A DNA stretch of 23,857 bases. It comes from Clostridiales bacterium. GTDB taxonomy: Bacteria > Bacillota > Clostridia > Oscillospirales > Ruminococcaceae. Made by a program: the position numbers and the translations under genes. This document shows, in pieces, positions 22,637-23,857 of this stretch. The notes below the pieces were generated by a model. It was not told the DNA's origin, made no database searches, and saw only the letters and a program-made list of their open reading frames with translations. The DNA lies in assembly GCA_029007575.1 (NCBI GenBank), contig JAQXIB010000036.1, positions 1-23,857 of the forward strand. Direction: 5' to 3'. The first letter of the stretch is position 1. Every line of letters begins with the position of its first letter.

Positions 22637-23698
22637 ATGAAATTGATCAAAAAGCTGATGATATTTGGGTTGACAGCAGCACTTTTGTTGTCGCAAATGA
22701 TATTTGCTGTGAGCGCAGAAACTCCAGCAACAAAAGAGTGGCTGGACCCCTTTAATAATGCAGCGTTTCCTATGGCGAAAAAAATAAATGTAAAATATCC
22801 TTCTTATTATGATGTAACGCCAGGTGCTGATCATATTTTTAGTGCACATGGTGATGCAAAAGCGCTTGCGGCAGTTAAAACGAATAAGACAGTAAAATTA
22901 TTTACTCGTATTCGAGGTTCGTTTGATCGTACAGACACTTTAATGAAAGATTATGTTGGAGCAACTCTTGAGATAATCTATGAGTTCAAAAATGGATTTA
23001 AAGACTTTGAATTTATGGGTGTTTGCGGTCAACCCGGTATCTGGGCGGGAATGTTTGGCAAAGAAAACACAATAGAGTTTGCTTATGCCGATAAAGAAAG
23101 TGGACCGTGGACTACTTATGATTACATGGAAATTCGCGATATTGCCAATGCTGATGCAACTAAAGCATATTTTTCTTCTGATAACGTTCCGATAACCGCG
23201 CGATATCTTCGTATTACATTTTTAGAAGGAAATGATGAAAACTCTCCGCAACCAGATAATGATAAACCGCTGTTTCCAAACTGGCAGTGTGGATTGGGTT
23301 ATTTATATGTAAATGAATATGTTACTGCGCCAATCGCAACCACTTCTGGTACAACATCTAAGACGTCCTCCAACAGTGCGACTTCAAAGACATCATCAAA
23401 CAGCGTCAGCAAGAATGTGTTGGCGTCCTCTGACAGTGCTTCAGCGAGTTTTGTTTCTTCCGATGATGTTGTGATTGAATCTGATGTTTCAGATGAGAGT
23501 GCAATAACCAGCATGTTGGGCGTTGATGAAATGAATTCGCAAGAGGATACTGATAGCGGTGAATCACAAGCGGTCAAATATAAGACAGTTACAAAAGTGA
23601 ACTGGTTTGCAGTAATAGGAACCATTATAGCGACTGTGGTCGTGATAGGAGCCGGAATTGTAGTATTGTTTATTTATCTGAAAAAGAAGCGTAATTAA
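22637..23698 (+). CDS. Surface-anchored discoidin-like protein with Ser/Thr-rich stalk
   Basis: ATG 22637 follows AGGAAGGAG at ideal distance; an earlier in-frame start at 22568 would begin inside the hairpin and is rejected. The 353-residue product has a signal peptide (MKLIKKLM..., cleavage near VSAE, about residue 29). A beta-sandwich domain (about 35-225) has features of F5/8-type galactose-binding domains: LEIIYEF, FAYADKESGPWTTYDYMEI, and ITARYLRITFLEG near its end. A Ser/Thr-rich low-complexity stalk follows (about 230-310), including the repeated TSKTSSNS. After an acidic stretch there is one membrane helix (about 324-350) and a KKKRN tail. The layout is that of a protein displayed on the outer surface on a flexible stalk. 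It shares an operon-like arrangement with the genes on either side, so it may be a partner of the giant repeat protein (inference). Confidence 0.82.
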   Translation: MKLIKKLMIFGLTAALLLSQMIFAVSAETPATKEWLDPFNNAAFPMAKKINVKYPSYYDVTPGADHIFSAHGDAKALAAVKTNKTVKLFTRIRGSFDRTDTLMKDYVGATLEIIYEFKNGFKDFEFMGVCGQPGIWAGMFGKENTIEFAYADKESGPWTTYDYMEIRDIANADATKAYFSSDNVPITARYLRITFLEGNDENSPQPDNDKPLFPNWQCGLGYLYVNEYVTAPIATTSGTTSKTSSNSATSKTSSNSVSKNVLASSDSASASFVSSDDVVIESDVSDESAITSMLGVDEMNSQEDTDSGESQAVKYKTVTKVNWFAVIGTIIATVVVIGAGIVVLFIYLKKKRN

Positions 23699-23720
23699 TC
23701 GTTTGGAAAAGGAGAAAGCT

Positions 23721-23857
23721 ATGGCAGTAAAGAAAAAGACTGTTGTAATAATAGGAGGTTTTTTTGTACTTGCCATAGCTGCTGTGGTAATTGCTATGGT
23801 GGTTTTAGGTACCAGTAAGCCTTGTGTCATGACAATAGATGGAGAAAAGATTTCTCA
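23721..23857 (+). CDS. Membrane-anchored SurA-like protein, 3'-truncated by window end
   Basis: ATG 23721 follows AAAAGGAGAAAGCT at good spacing, 22 bp after the previous stop. Only 45 codons are visible: a basic start (MAVKKKT), one long hydrophobic segment (about residues 8-29), then VMTIDGEKIS. The last part matches the opening strand of SurA/PrsA-type proteins ('xxxVNGxxIT') and parallels IATVNGEAIT in the lipoprotein at 1144-1881. Unlike that protein, the cysteine here (SKPC) is not in a good lipobox, so anchoring is more likely by an uncleaved helix. Assignment rests on a very short stretch. Confidence 0.55.
   Translation, partial: MAVKKKTVVIIGGFFVLAIAAVVIAMVVLGTSKPCVMTIDGEKIS

Noticed and set aside
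23340..23405. A functional DNA repeat in the discoidin-like gene
   Set aside because: The TSKTSSNS repeat is visible in protein but the codons have diverged; it is ordinary low-complexity stalk sequence.

Overview
The window looks like chromosome of a low-GC Gram-positive bacterium, most likely an anaerobic clostridial-type Bacillota. The signs are strong AGGAGG-type ribosome binding sites, several GTG starts, a lipobox lipoprotein, a C-terminal tail resembling a sortase or membrane anchor, and MalFG-type transport genes without their own ATPase. Every gene is on the + strand and nearly every product is exported or membrane-bound. I see no transposase, integrase, tRNA, rRNA or CRISPR array.

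Layout. (1) 1-1963: the 3' end of a secreted right-handed beta-helix protein, then a small lipoprotein with a SurA-like N-terminal domain, closed by a clear intrinsic terminator. (2) About 2098-15839: one long tightly spaced block. It encodes a 956-residue solute-binding protein with two beta-sandwich domains in front of the binding fold, a MalF/MalG-type permease pair, an NHL-TPR membrane protein, a YIP1-family membrane protein, a secreted DUF5696-type protein, a second permease pair, and a membrane-embedded AraC-type regulator. (3) 15840-17540: a regulatory intergenic stretch and a full-length paralogue of the first beta-helix protein. (4) 17749-end: a 1596-residue surface protein built from seven copies of a tryptophan-rich domain, a strong GC hairpin, a discoidin-like surface protein with a Ser/Thr-rich stalk, and the start of another SurA-like protein.

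How the genes may work together (inference). The central block reads as an extracytoplasmic polysaccharide or oligosaccharide capture and import locus. The solute-binding protein would hold glycan through its extra domains. One or both permease pairs would import the product, powered by a shared ATPase encoded elsewhere. The AraC-type protein would sense an external signal through its extracellular loop and switch the locus on. The NHL, YIP1 and DUF5696 proteins form an uncharacterised envelope module inside this locus and are the best candidate for something not yet described. The flanking beta-helix, giant-repeat and discoidin-like proteins add cell-surface carbohydrate-binding or carbohydrate-processing capacity. 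The beta-helix and SurA-like genes each occur twice, which suggests a duplicated cassette.
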